Below are positions 19,583 to 34,686 of a DNA stretch of 64,000 nt, piece after piece. Where the stretch lies: positions 1 through 64,000 of the forward strand of contig CANJJE010000014.1 in the NCBI GenBank assembly GCA_947474755.1, given 5' to 3'. The notes below the pieces were generated by a model. The model searched no databases, had not been told where the DNA came from, and was given only the letters and a program-made list of their open reading frames with translations. Every line of letters starts with the position of its first letter. Position 1 is the first letter of the stretch. The DNA comes from Burkholderiales bacterium (GTDB lineage: Bacteria; Pseudomonadota; Gammaproteobacteria; Burkholderiales; Burkholderiaceae_C). The position numbers were made by a program, and so were the translations under genes.

Positions 19583-20797
19583 TCAGCGCACTCGAGGCAT
19601 CCGCCATGGCAGCATCAGCTGTACCGCGGTGGACACCAGACGTGGCACGTTCAATGTTTCGTGCACCGAAGCGACGGCCTCGCCGAACAGCCCCGACGAC
19701 AGCATGGACCGCACATAAAACGGCGTGTCTTCCAGCGTCTGCGTGACGACCGCAGGCTGACCCGTCTCGGTGCGCATCGTGCGGCCGATGCGCCAGGCGG
19801 TGCGCGGCAGCGGTTGACGCTCCGGCGGCGTGAAATGCTCGAAATCCCCGGAAGGTTGGAAGCGCACCGCGATGACCCGATCGCCGCCCTGCTTCTGGCG
19901 CACGTCGTAGATCACACCGGTACTGCCGTCCTTCAGTGGCGCACGTGACCAGTCCCACTCGGTGAACGGTCGATCGATCGGCTCATCGCCTTCGTTCGAA
20001 TCGAGGTAGGCGTGGCCGGACCAGCGCATGGCCGGCGCATCGAACTCGACCTCGACACGCGAGCACGGCGCGATAGGCCCCCAGCGATGCAGTCCGCCAT
20101 CGTCGAGCGATTCCACGAACCGGCACAGGCCTTTCGGATAGACCCGGATCCGGCCACGCACGCGCTGCGGGATAGGCACGGTGATCTCCTCGATGTCGAT
20201 GGTCAGGCACTCGCCATTCCAATGCAGCTGGCTCGGCCCGACAGCGAAGCGACTGGCATCGCGCTGCATGCTGGCGCGGCTGCGCTCGGTCATCGTCCAG
20301 CGCTTGCCCGCCTTCCCATACAGAGCGACGTTGATCGAGCAGTGGTTTTCCGGATCGGCACTGCCACTGCGTCGCGCCCAGGCGTAGTAAGGTGAAAAGA
20401 CGCTGCCGACGAAAGCGATGATGCTCAGCGCGTGTTGTCCGTCGTCGCTGATCGCGTCGACATACCACCAGAGATAGCCACCGGTCGGTACCGGCTGGTC
20501 GAATCGAGGTGCGCCAGCAGCGTCTCGGCCGCCAGCCGCCCGGACATCGCCGCCATCGGCACCCCTGGCCCGGGGTGCACGCTGCCACCGGCCAGGTACA
20601 GCCCCGCCAGTCGGCTCGCCGCTGCCGGTCGCCGGAACACGCCCATCCAGCCGTTCGCTGCCTGGCCGTACAGCGCCCCCCCCGTCGCTGGAAACAGCCG
20701 ATGAAAATCGCTGGGCGTCGTCAGAACGGTGTTGTGGGGCGTCCGGGCTATGGACAGTCCGCTGCGGTTCATCAGCGCGAAGTGGGTCCGCTCGCAT
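19583..20797 (-). CDS. crtC: Carotenoid 1,2-hydratase (hydroxyneurosporene synthase)
   Basis: CrtC adds water to the psi end of neurosporene or lycopene. The conserved part begins with GGYLWWYVDAISDDG (from 20482), followed by IIAFVGSVFSPYYAWAR and HCSINVALYG. No ATG, GTG or TTG lies near that point in this frame. The first usable start upstream is ATG 20797 with GGAG 10 bases before it, giving 404 residues. Its first 105 residues are Arg/Gly/Ala-rich and overlap crtD by 373 bases out of frame. Alternatives are a non-canonical start or frameshifting from crtD at a G8 run (see findings). Function is firm; the start is not. Confidence 0.85.
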   Translation of the reverse strand: MRADPLRADEPQRTVHSPDAPQHRSDDAQRFSSAVSSDGGGAVRPGSERLDGRVPATGSGEPTGGAVPGRWQRAPRARGADGGDVRAAGGRDAAGAPRFDQPVPTGGYLWWYVDAISDDGQHALSIIAFVGSVFSPYYAWARRSGSADPENHCSINVALYGKAGKRWTMTERSRASMQRDASRFAVGPSQLHWNGECLTIDIEEITVPIPQRVRGRIRVYPKGLCRFVESLDDGGLHRWGPIAPCSRVEVEFDAPAMRWSGHAYLDSNEGDEPIDRPFTEWDWSRAPLKDGSTGVIYDVRQKQGGDRVIAVRFQPSGDFEHFTPPERQPLPRTAWRIGRTMRTETGQPAVVTQTLEDTPFYVRSMLSSGLFGEAVASVHETLNVPRLVSTAVQLMLPWRMPRVR

Positions 20798-22023
20798 GCT
20801 TCTATCTCCGAGGGTTCGAGAGGGGTTGAATCGCCGTTCGCCGGCGCGTTGACAAGGCACAGCAGTCGCTCGGGCCTGCTGCCATCCGGATCGCCATCAC
20901 GTGCAGGCAGACGGCCGCTGTCGTCGCGGTCCTGGGCGCAAACGTAGACCGTACCTTCACGCGGCAGCCGACGGTGCTGAAAGATGTCGCTGAATTCCGA
21001 TGCGTAGTCGGCGTTGAAGAACACGTTGTGCCGCACCAGCGGAAAGCCTGAGGTGCGAGCGTTGATCGACCAGGTCATCGCCGACAGCGATCGACCCGAG
21101 GCGGGTACCGGTGGCACCGCACGGGCGCAATCCGCGCCCAGCAACCCCAGTGGAAGCGCTGCTGCATCGCCGTTGAAAACCACCGAATCGGCATCGAGGC
21201 ATTCACCTCCCGCAAGCCGCACGCCGCAGGCTCGCCCATCGCGCACCAGTACCTGCTCGCAGGCCTGCCCATAACGGATCGTGGCGCCGCGCTGCTGCGC
21301 CAGCCCCGCCAGTGCGGTCGCCACCGCCAGCATGCCGCCATCGACCGCCCAGACGCCATCCATCTCGACCTGCGCGACCAGCATCAGCGTGGCCGGCGCG
21401 GCAAACGGCGATGAACCGCAGTAAGTGGCGTAGCGGCCGAACAGTTGCTGCAGCCGCGGATCGTGAAAGTGCTTCGCGAGAGATCGCCACAGCGATGCAA
21501 ACGGCCCCAACCCGGCCAGCACACCCAAGCCGCGCGGTCCGAGATCACGCGCCATGCCGAGAAGCGTCGGTCGTTGCGAACGAATGTAGGGGCCTTCAAG
21601 GGCGTCGTAGACAGTGCGCGCCTGTGCGCAGAAATGCATGAAGCGACGCGCCTCATGAGGCCCGGCGAATCGACCGATCGCATCGGCGGAACGTTCGGCA
21701 TCGGCATACAGATCGAGCCGTTGGTCGGCGCCCCACGCATGCCGCGCCAGCACACCCAGCGGCTGCAGGCGCAATTGCTCGGTCAGCGACGAACCCGCGG
21801 CGGCGAAGATCTGCTCGAACACCCAGCGCATCGTGAACACCGTCGGGCCGGAGTCGATACCCGCACCGTCGACCATCACCCGGCGCATCTTTCCGCCCGG
21901 TGTGTCAGCGCGCTCGACCAGCGTGACCTGCAAGCCGCGACATGCGAGCAACAGTGCACTGACCAGGCCCGCCACGCCAGCGCCAATCACCACCACCCGG
22001 TGCGCGCGCAAAGCCTCAGCCAT
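20425..22023 (-). CDS. crtD: Methoxyneurosporene (C-3,4) dehydrogenase
   Basis: CrtD introduces the 3,4 double bond in hydroxylated carotenoids. It is a CrtI-type FAD enzyme with VVVIGAGVAGLVSALLLACRG at residues 9-29, a TPGGKMRRVMVDGAGIDSGPTV block, and the C-terminal signature GGSVHPGPGVPMAAMSGRLAAE. ATG 22023 overlaps the crtA stop (ATGGCTGA), giving 532 residues; the open frame upstream overlaps crtA and is not coding. The 3' end shares 373 bases with crtC in another frame and includes an 8-base C run on the plus strand (20676-20683). Confidence 0.94.
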   Translation of the reverse strand: MAEALRAHRVVVIGAGVAGLVSALLLACRGLQVTLVERADTPGGKMRRVMVDGAGIDSGPTVFTMRWVFEQIFAAAGSSLTEQLRLQPLGVLARHAWGADQRLDLYADAERSADAIGRFAGPHEARRFMHFCAQARTVYDALEGPYIRSQRPTLLGMARDLGPRGLGVLAGLGPFASLWRSLAKHFHDPRLQQLFGRYATYCGSSPFAAPATLMLVAQVEMDGVWAVDGGMLAVATALAGLAQQRGATIRYGQACEQVLVRDGRACGVRLAGGECLDADSVVFNGDAAALPLGLLGADCARAVPPVPASGRSLSAMTWSINARTSGFPLVRHNVFFNADYASEFSDIFQHRRLPREGTVYVCAQDRDDSGRLPARDGDPDGSRPERLLCLVNAPANGDSTPLEPSEIEACERTHFALMNRSGLSIARTPHNTVLTTPSDFHRLFPATGGALYGQAANGWMGVFRRPAAASRLAGLYLAGGSVHPGPGVPMAAMSGRLAAETLLAHLDSTSRYRPVAISGGMSTRSATTDNTR

Positions 22024-22705
22024 AGCGGCGGCCCAGCCAGGTTCCTTGCGCACCGCTGGGCACGAAGCGTGCGAACATCGACTCGGAAAAATAATCGTGG
22101 CGTTGCGCGGCCTTGATAGCGGCCAGATGCGCACCGCTGCGTGCATAGGCATCCATGTGCGCAACGCTGTCCCACATGGTGAAGGTGGCCTGACGCAACA
22201 GGGGCGCCTCACCGACACCGGCCGAGAACAGGCAACCTGGCGCACCGTCGAGCGAACGCTGCGTCAGCGGCGCCTGGCGCCAGAAGGCAGCGGCTTTCGG
22301 CAGGCGGATCGACGCACGGGTCAACGCTGCGATCGGGCCGTGCGTGGGGGCCTGCGCATTCACCGGCAGGCTCATGCCCGCCCAACTGCCGCGGCAACTG
22401 AAGGCTCTCAGCTTGACCGAGAAGAACTCGCTCGCGTGCGAGCGGTAGCTCGCCGCCACTGACGAGTCGCCCAGAAAGGCATCGGCAGCAGGCTCATCGT
22501 CGAACACACAGAAGAGACCCTGACGAGACAGGCTAGGGCGCAGCCCGAAACCCGATTCATAGCCGATGCCCAGCACCTTGAAGAAGCGCAAACCCGGCAC
22601 GCGGTAAAGATCGAATCGGCCGATGACGAACCGGCCGTAACCCCATGCTCTGGACCCAGGTGCTATGTCCGCCAGCACCATGACGGCAACCGAGCCCGGA
22701 TTCAC
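22016..22705 (-). CDS. crtA: Spheroidene monooxygenase
   Basis: CrtA oxidises the C-2 methylene of spheroidene to the keto group of spheroidenone under air. The 229-residue sequence shows the family blocks VLADIAPGSRAWGYGRFVIG, GFGLRPSLSRQGLFCVFDDE, SLPVNAQAPTHGPIAALTRASIR and TFTMWDSVAHMDAYARSGAHL. The start is taken as GTG 22705, one base after the ppsR TAG; ATG 22681 is an alternative giving 221 residues. It is translated in the order ppsR, crtA, crtD, crtC, so repressor and late carotenoid genes may share transcripts. Confidence 0.92.
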   Translation of the reverse strand: MNPGSVAVMVLADIAPGSRAWGYGRFVIGRFDLYRVPGLRFFKVLGIGYESGFGLRPSLSRQGLFCVFDDEPAADAFLGDSSVAASYRSHASEFFSVKLRAFSCRGSWAGMSLPVNAQAPTHGPIAALTRASIRLPKAAAFWRQAPLTQRSLDGAPGCLFSAGVGEAPLLRQATFTMWDSVAHMDAYARSGAHLAAIKAAQRHDYFSESMFARFVPSGAQGTWLGRRYG

Positions 22706-22706
22706 C

Positions 22707-24143
22707 CTATTTTTCGCCTTCGGATGTCGGGTCGCTCAGCCCGTAGCGGCGCAGCTTGACATACAGACTCTGTCGCGACAGTCCGAGCATTTCAGCCGCT
22801 GCGGCGCGGTTGTCCCGGGTCAGCTCGAGGGCGGCCTCGATGCAGAGTTGTTCGATCAGGTCGGTGGTTTCACCGACGATGTCCTTCATCGGTACACGCC
22901 CAACCAGCTCCGAGAGCTGCCCGACCGAGCGGGGCAATTCCTTGGCAGCACGGGCATCGCTGCTCAGGCGCCGACTGATGTCCCGAATGGTGAAGCCGAG
23001 GCAGGACTGCTCGCCATCCGAAACCATCGCAGCCGAGATCTCGACATCGTTGGGCGCGCCTTGTTCACTTCGAAGGGTGGTTGGAAACAGCCGCACCGAG
23101 CCGCGCTGCCGCAAGGTGGCGATCAGCACATTGAGTTCGACACCGGTGCGACCCAGCCAGCGCCCGAGTGATTCACCACGAACCTGCTCTTCCGAGGCCA
23201 GTTGCACCAGTTGAACAAACGAATCATTGGCCATGACGATGGCACCGTCGGGGTCAGTGATGACCATGCAATCGGGTGAACTCTGCAGCAGCTTGACGAG
23301 CAGTGAATGCGCGCTGGGCTGAGACAGCACCACGCCGTCGGGCGCCACGCGCGACAGGCGCAGCAACAGCATCGAACCGTTCTCCTGGCGAAACATCGAG
23401 CCAGAGACCCAGAGTTCGGCGCCGCCATCGGCAAGCCGGACGCGAACGTCATCGGTCTTGCCTGTGGAGCGCAGACTGACCAGCATGCTCTGCACGGCCG
23501 CAGCACCGCGCTCCTCCAGGCCAAGCGGAAAGGACGCACCGACCAGCTTGCGGGAGACATCGGCCAGCAATGCGTGGGCGGCTGGATTAGCCTCGATGAC
23601 CTTGTGCGTCGCGCTGTCGATGATCAGCAAGCCTTCGCTGGAGCCCTGGAACACGTGCCGATAGCGTGATTGCGCATCGCGCAATCGCCAGTGCTCGTGC
23701 AACGAGGCTTGCTGCGCGTCAATCAGGCTCTGCTGCATTGCCGCCATGGCCCGCAGATCCCGTCCATAGACCACAGAGTGCCCAGGCAACGCGGAAGATG
23801 GATCACGCTCCACCTTGACGGCGCAATAGGAGAGCGGCAGGGAGGTCCCTGAGTCAGACGGGTGATTGACCTGCCGCCAGCGCGGCGTCGCCTGCGAGTC
23901 TGCATCGCGGAGCAAGGCTTCGATCTTGGGCCGACTCTCCTTGGTGACGGTTTGAATCCAAGGCTGCCCGATCCACCGGTCGTAGCCCAGGTTCTTCAGG
24001 CTGTCGCTGCCGAAAGCCATGTCGCAAATCACACCATTGGCGTCGACGACCAGCGAGACGTCAGCAGCTACGGCAATCAGCTTGCTCACCGACTCGGTCG
24101 TGAGGTGCCCCAAGGACCACGAGGGCTGCTCGAACCCGATCAT
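22707..24143 (-). CDS. ppsR: Photosynthesis gene regulator PpsR/CrtJ
   Basis: PpsR represses (and in some species activates) pigment and light-harvesting genes in response to oxygen and light. The 478-residue protein has an N-terminal region, two recognisable PAS domains (near 160-270 and 280-400) and a Fis-type helix-turn-helix at the end (AAAEMLGLSRQSLYVKLRRYGL). A cysteine in LCIEAALELT just before the HTH corresponds in position to the redox cysteine of CrtJ. Further cysteines occur in SYCAVKV, SPDCMVIT and SCLGFTI. It sits next to ppaA, its usual partner. Candidate operators are at 16608-16625 and 25654-25687. Confidence 0.95.
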   Translation of the reverse strand: MIGFEQPSWSLGHLTTESVSKLIAVAADVSLVVDANGVICDMAFGSDSLKNLGYDRWIGQPWIQTVTKESRPKIEALLRDADSQATPRWRQVNHPSDSGTSLPLSYCAVKVERDPSSALPGHSVVYGRDLRAMAAMQQSLIDAQQASLHEHWRLRDAQSRYRHVFQGSSEGLLIIDSATHKVIEANPAAHALLADVSRKLVGASFPLGLEERGAAAVQSMLVSLRSTGKTDDVRVRLADGGAELWVSGSMFRQENGSMLLLRLSRVAPDGVVLSQPSAHSLLVKLLQSSPDCMVITDPDGAIVMANDSFVQLVQLASEEQVRGESLGRWLGRTGVELNVLIATLRQRGSVRLFPTTLRSEQGAPNDVEISAAMVSDGEQSCLGFTIRDISRRLSSDARAAKELPRSVGQLSELVGRVPMKDIVGETTDLIEQLCIEAALELTRDNRAAAAEMLGLSRQSLYVKLRRYGLSDPTSEGEK

Positions 24144-24203
24144 CGGGCGCCACCTGTGAAGGGGAGGCGGGCAGAGCTCATGAGGCGGGTCTGAAGTGCC
24201 CTG

Positions 24204-25142
24204 CTATTGACAATCACCGGGGCCTCGATTCGAGATCAACGCTGCAGCCTCGATGGGTGCCTGCTTGCCGTCCTTGCTGGTCGCATCAGCGCCAACGATC
24301 GACACATACTCCGGATTGGCGGCGAAGACCGGCCCTCCGACAAGGACACCGATCGCCGGGTTGCGCGACATCTGACGAACCGAAGCGATGCATGTCGTCA
24401 ACCAGTCGAGCCGAGCATCGCTGCCGACAGAGAAGCCAATCACATCGAACCATTCGCGGCTGACCATGTCGACCGCCTCGTCCGGACAGGCACCCTGCCC
24501 GCTCGCGACTTCCCAGCCTGCGTGCACGAAGAACTCGGCCACCATCGAGAGCCCGAAAGTGTGCTGATCGCCCGGTGACGGGACCAGCAACACCCGGCGC
24601 GCATTGGCGGAAACCTCAGACTCGGCTGCCAGCAGTGGGCTCAATGCCTGCAACAACCGTTGCAACCGACCGAGCACGATAGTGACTTCTGTGAAATCAC
24701 AGCTGTCGTCTTCCCAGAGGACGCCAAACCGGTTGGCTGCCGTGGCCAGCAGATCGAGAAACACCACGTCAACGGACATGCCTCTGCTTCGCAGCGCCGC
24801 GATGAACGTCGTGATGGACGCATCATCGCGATGCAGCAGCAATTGAACAAACTCCTCGACCTCCGCAGGCGTGGGCCTCACAACAGCGGGGAGCACTTCG
24901 CTGATGGGCTTGACGCGATGGGCTTCGACAAGCCGAGGAATCACCTCGGCTTCAAGCGTTTTGACAAGGCGGTTCATTCGTTCTTCGGCTTCTGGCCGCC
25001 CTAACCGCTTCTGAATCCAAGTGGGCGAGTCATTGTTGAAGGGAAGCCGGACCTCAGACCAGGCGTCGGTGTCAGCTTCTGCGGATCCGGTCGCAGTATT
25101 TTGCGCTTCAGTGGACAACGCTTGAGGCGTCGTTCGGGTCAT
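24204..25142 (-). CDS. ppaA: PpaA/AerR-type cobalamin-binding antirepressor
   Basis: PpaA/AerR proteins bind B12 in a light-dependent way and counteract PpsR/CrtJ. The C-terminal half is a B12-binding domain with the D-x-H-x-x-G motif in SPGDQHTFGLSMVAEFF, and later DVIGFSVGSDARLDW and IGVLVGGPVF. A helical domain precedes it (RLVEAHRVKP..., LLLHRDDASITTFIAALRSRGMSVDVVFLDLLATAANRFG). Start ATG 25142 has an AGGAG site (312 aa). The frame stays open for 125 more codons upstream, which I do not count. It lies between ppsR and the divergent bchF operon. Confidence 0.92.
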   Translation of the reverse strand: MTRTTPQALSTEAQNTATGSAEADTDAWSEVRLPFNNDSPTWIQKRLGRPEAEERMNRLVKTLEAEVIPRLVEAHRVKPISEVLPAVVRPTPAEVEEFVQLLLHRDDASITTFIAALRSRGMSVDVVFLDLLATAANRFGVLWEDDSCDFTEVTIVLGRLQRLLQALSPLLAAESEVSANARRVLLVPSPGDQHTFGLSMVAEFFVHAGWEVASGQGACPDEAVDMVSREWFDVIGFSVGSDARLDWLTTCIASVRQMSRNPAIGVLVGGPVFAANPEYVSIVGADATSKDGKQAPIEAAALISNRGPGDCQ

Positions 25143-25653
25143 TGCAAGTCTCCTGACAGGACGAGCTCCCCGGCCGCGCTGCCCATTCGTCGATGGCGGA
25201 GACCGCAGCGTTATCCGCCCACCAAGCGGCACGCAACGGTCTGGGGTAGGACCCGCCAGAAAGGCTGTCGAGAACAAGGATCCCCCTGAGTTTCTGGCGC
25301 TCGCAGCTTTCAACACCTCCGCCGCGCGGTCCTCCAGGCCGTCCCCGATGACGGGGCCGTCAAGTCTCCTGGTGGAGACCAGTGACTGAACCGCCGCCTC
25401 GAAGAGCGCCTGAGGCCAGTCGACCCCGGACGCTTCGCGGCCCGGCAAGGCCCGACGAACGCGCGACTCCTCACAAACAGGTACCGGAGCCAAGGTTTCG
25501 CCACGCATTCGCATCACCGACGCCCCGGTTGAAGAGCTGCATGGAGCGCCAACCGCCCCAAGGCAGTCGCGCTAGCGGAAGCGTCGAAGGCGGGCGCATC
25601 AAGGCAACCGTGTTCCGACAGCTTTTGCGAATGATCGATGGCGCCCCGACACC

Positions 25654-25687
25654 TGTCAAGACAGATTTACGTCAATCTGGATTGACA
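25654..25687. promoter_or_regulatory. Two overlapping near-consensus PpsR sites upstream of bchF
   Basis: TGTcaagacagatttACG (25654-25671) and CGTcaatctggattgACA (25670-25687) each match TGT-N12-ACA at five of six defined bases and share two bases. The second ends on the -35 box of the bchF promoter. Paired sites fit the tetrameric binding of PpsR. Confidence 0.55.
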
Positions 25688-25710
25688 TTTATAAAGTCGC
25701 CGTCTAAATT
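25682..25710 (+). promoter_or_regulatory. Sigma-70 promoter of the bchF-puhE operon
   Basis: TTGACA (25682-25687) and TAAATT (25705-25710) are separated by exactly 17 bases, 35 bases before the bchF ATG. The perfect -35 coincides with the right half of a PpsR-like site, so repression by occlusion is expected. Confidence 0.7.
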
Positions 25711-25745
25711 TGGTTCAACCGGGTCGCAGTAGCGAGAGGAAGTCG

Positions 25746-27562
<1,817 letters not shown>

Positions 27563-27593
27563 CCGCCCAAATCATCGACCAACATCCCAGACT

Positions 27594-29196
27594 ATGCAGT
27601 TGACGCTCTGGACCTACGAAGGCCCACCGCACGTGGGAGCGATGCGCATCGCTACCGCGCTGAAGGACGTGCATTACGTGCTTCACGCGCCCCAGGGCGA
27701 CACCTACGCCGACCTGCTGTTCACGATGATCGAGCGGCTGCCCAAGCGCCCACCGGTGACTTACACCACCTTCCAGGCGCGCGATCTGGGCGGCGACACC
27801 GCGGAGCTTTTCAAGACCGCCGCGCGTGAGGCCTACGAACGTTTCAAGCCAAACGCCATGATGGTTGGCGCGTCGTGCACTGCCGAGTTGATCCAGGACG
27901 ATCCGGGTGGCTTGTGCAAGGCACTGAATCTGCCCATTCCTGTTGTTGCACTGGAGTTGCCGTCTTACCAGCGCAAGGAAAACTGGGGCGCATCGGAAAC
28001 CCTCTATCAGATGGTTCGCGCGCTGGCCGGACCGAACGCACCGACTCCGGGTACCGCGAAGCCGGGTCGTGCTGCAGGCGCTCGCCCACGTTGCAACATC
28101 CTCGGCCCGACCGCCCTCGGCTTCCGGCACCGCGACGACCTCCGCGAGATCACCGGTCTGCTGACGCAGCTGGGCATCGACATCAACGTCGTTGCCCCGC
28201 TAGGCGCCACAGCCGACGACCTGTCGCGCCTGGGCGATGCCGAGTTCAACGTGGTGCTCTACCCCGAGATCGCATCACTGACCGCGTCTTGGCTGTCTCG
28301 TACCTTCGGCCAGCCGGCCACCAGGACGATTCCGATCGGTGCTGGCGCGACGCACGACTTCATCAAGGAAGTCGCACAGCTCGCTGACATCGACCCGAGC
28401 GCGGTGCTGGCGACTACCGATTCGCGCTCGCCCTGGTACGCCAAGTCGGTTGACTCGACCTACCTGACGAACAAGCGCGTGTTCGTGTTTGGTGACGCGA
28501 CCCATGCGGTGGCTGCCGCACGCGTTGCCAGCCAGGAACTCGGCTTCAAGGTCGTCGGCATTGGTACCTACAGCCGGGAGTTTGCCCGCGAAATCAGAGA
28601 AGCCGCCAAGTTGTACGAAGTCGAGGCGCTGATCAGCGACGACTACCTCGAGATCGAGGCGCGGATCTCCGAACTGCGCCCTGAGCTTGTGCTGGGTACG
28701 CAAATGGAACGCCATATTTCCAAGCGACTCGGCTTGCCTTGCGCGGTCATCTCGGCGCCGGTGCACGTGCAGGACTTCCCGGCACGCTACTCGCCGCAGA
28801 TGGGCTTCGAGGGTGCCAACGTGCTGTTTGACACCTGGGTCCACCCATTGATGATGGGCCTCGAGGAACACCTGATCGGCATGTTCCGCGGTGATGCCGA
28901 GTTCCACGAAGATGCAGCGCCATCGCACCTCGGCGGACATGCCAGCCCGCGTGTCAAGGCAGCCATGCCTGGCGGCGCCGAAACGACTGCCGCACACGTG
29001 GAGCAGCCCGCAAGTGCAGAAATCCTGACACCCCCCAACAGCGAAAGCCCAGTAGCTGCGATACCGGCAAGCTGGGCCCCCGATGCGGAGAAGGAGCTTC
29101 GAAAGATTCCCTTCTTCGTCCGCGGCAAAGCGCGACGTAACACCGAGCGATACGCACAAGAACATGGCGTACAGGTGATCACCGTAGAGACCCTCT

Positions 29197-29225
<29 letters not shown>
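27594..29225 (+). CDS. bchB: Light-independent protochlorophyllide reductase subunit B
   Basis: Partner of BchN in dark protochlorophyllide reduction. Asp36 in [13 protein letters not shown] is the unusual aspartate ligand of the NB cluster. Further family landmarks are [15 protein letters not shown] and the C-terminal light-independent reductase domain [21 protein letters not shown] linker rich in Ala, Pro and Glu at about 440-485 separates the two parts. At 543 residues it is slightly long. Its last 29 bases overlap the start of bchH. Confidence 0.97.
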
Positions 29226-33932
<4,707 letters not shown>

Positions 33933-33972
33933 CCATTCGCCCTGCCCTCTCCTTGAATCACTGAAGAACCCG

Positions 33973-34686
33973 ATGAATCCCCTGAGCTACCTCGAACGCC
34001 GCAGCAAGATCGAAGACTATTTCGATCGCACCGCCGTGCAAGCCTGGGCTCGCCTCACCTCCGACGCACCGGTCGGGCGCATCCGAGCCACCGTGCGCGC
34101 CGGCCGCGACCGCATGCGCTCGACCCTCCTCGGATGGTTGCCCGAAGACCTGAGCGGATTGCGTGTGTTGGATGCAGGCTGTGGCACTGGCGCGCTCGCC
34201 GTCGAGGCCGCTAGACGCGGAGCGCATGTGCTGGCGATCGACTTGTCTCCAACGCTCGTCGATCTGGCGCGTGACCGCCAGCCGGCGGAATTGACCAGCG
34301 AGTCCAGCGTGGGTCGCATTGATTTCCGCTCGGGGGACATGCTCGACCCGGCACTCGGCGATTTCGACTACGTGGTTGGCATGGATTCGCTGATTCATTA
34401 CTGCACGCCAGACGCGGTGCGCGTGGTTGCTGGTCTGGCCGAGCGAACCCGTCGCGGTCTGCTGTTCACCTATGCACCCAGCAACCCTGCACTGATCGCG
34501 TTCAGGGCTATCGGGCGGATGCTGCCGCGCAGCGATCGCGCACCATGGATCGAGCCGGTGGCCGAATCCACGCTGCACCGCCTGCTGGCAGCCGATCCGG
34601 CTCTGCAAGATTGGAAGCGCGGTCGCACGCAACGCATTTCCAGTGGCTTCTATACCTCGCAAGCGCTGGAGCTGTTGCGGCAATGA
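33973..34686 (+). CDS. bchM: Magnesium-protoporphyrin O-methyltransferase
   Basis: BchM methylates Mg-protoporphyrin IX with SAM to give the substrate of the AcsF cyclase. The SAM-binding motif LRVLDAGCGTGALAVEAARRGA is at about 57-78, and DYVVGMDSLIHYC follows. At 237 residues it is typical. Its TGA overlaps the lhaA ATG. Follows bchL after 40 bases. Confidence 0.96.
   Translation: MNPLSYLERRSKIEDYFDRTAVQAWARLTSDAPVGRIRATVRAGRDRMRSTLLGWLPEDLSGLRVLDAGCGTGALAVEAARRGAHVLAIDLSPTLVDLARDRQPAELTSESSVGRIDFRSGDMLDPALGDFDYVVGMDSLIHYCTPDAVRVVAGLAERTRRGLLFTYAPSNPALIAFRAIGRMLPRSDRAPWIEPVAESTLHRLLAADPALQDWKRGRTQRISSGFYTSQALELLRQ

Larger units (their letters stand above)
25143..25745. other. ppaA-bchF divergent regulatory region
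   Basis: These 603 bases contain no gene I can support. The bchF-proximal 90 bases hold two overlapping near-consensus PpsR sites and a strong sigma-70 promoter. The rest (25143-25640) is GC-rich. It carries an open frame continuous with ppaA up to 25517 whose composition looks non-coding. Confidence 0.6.
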
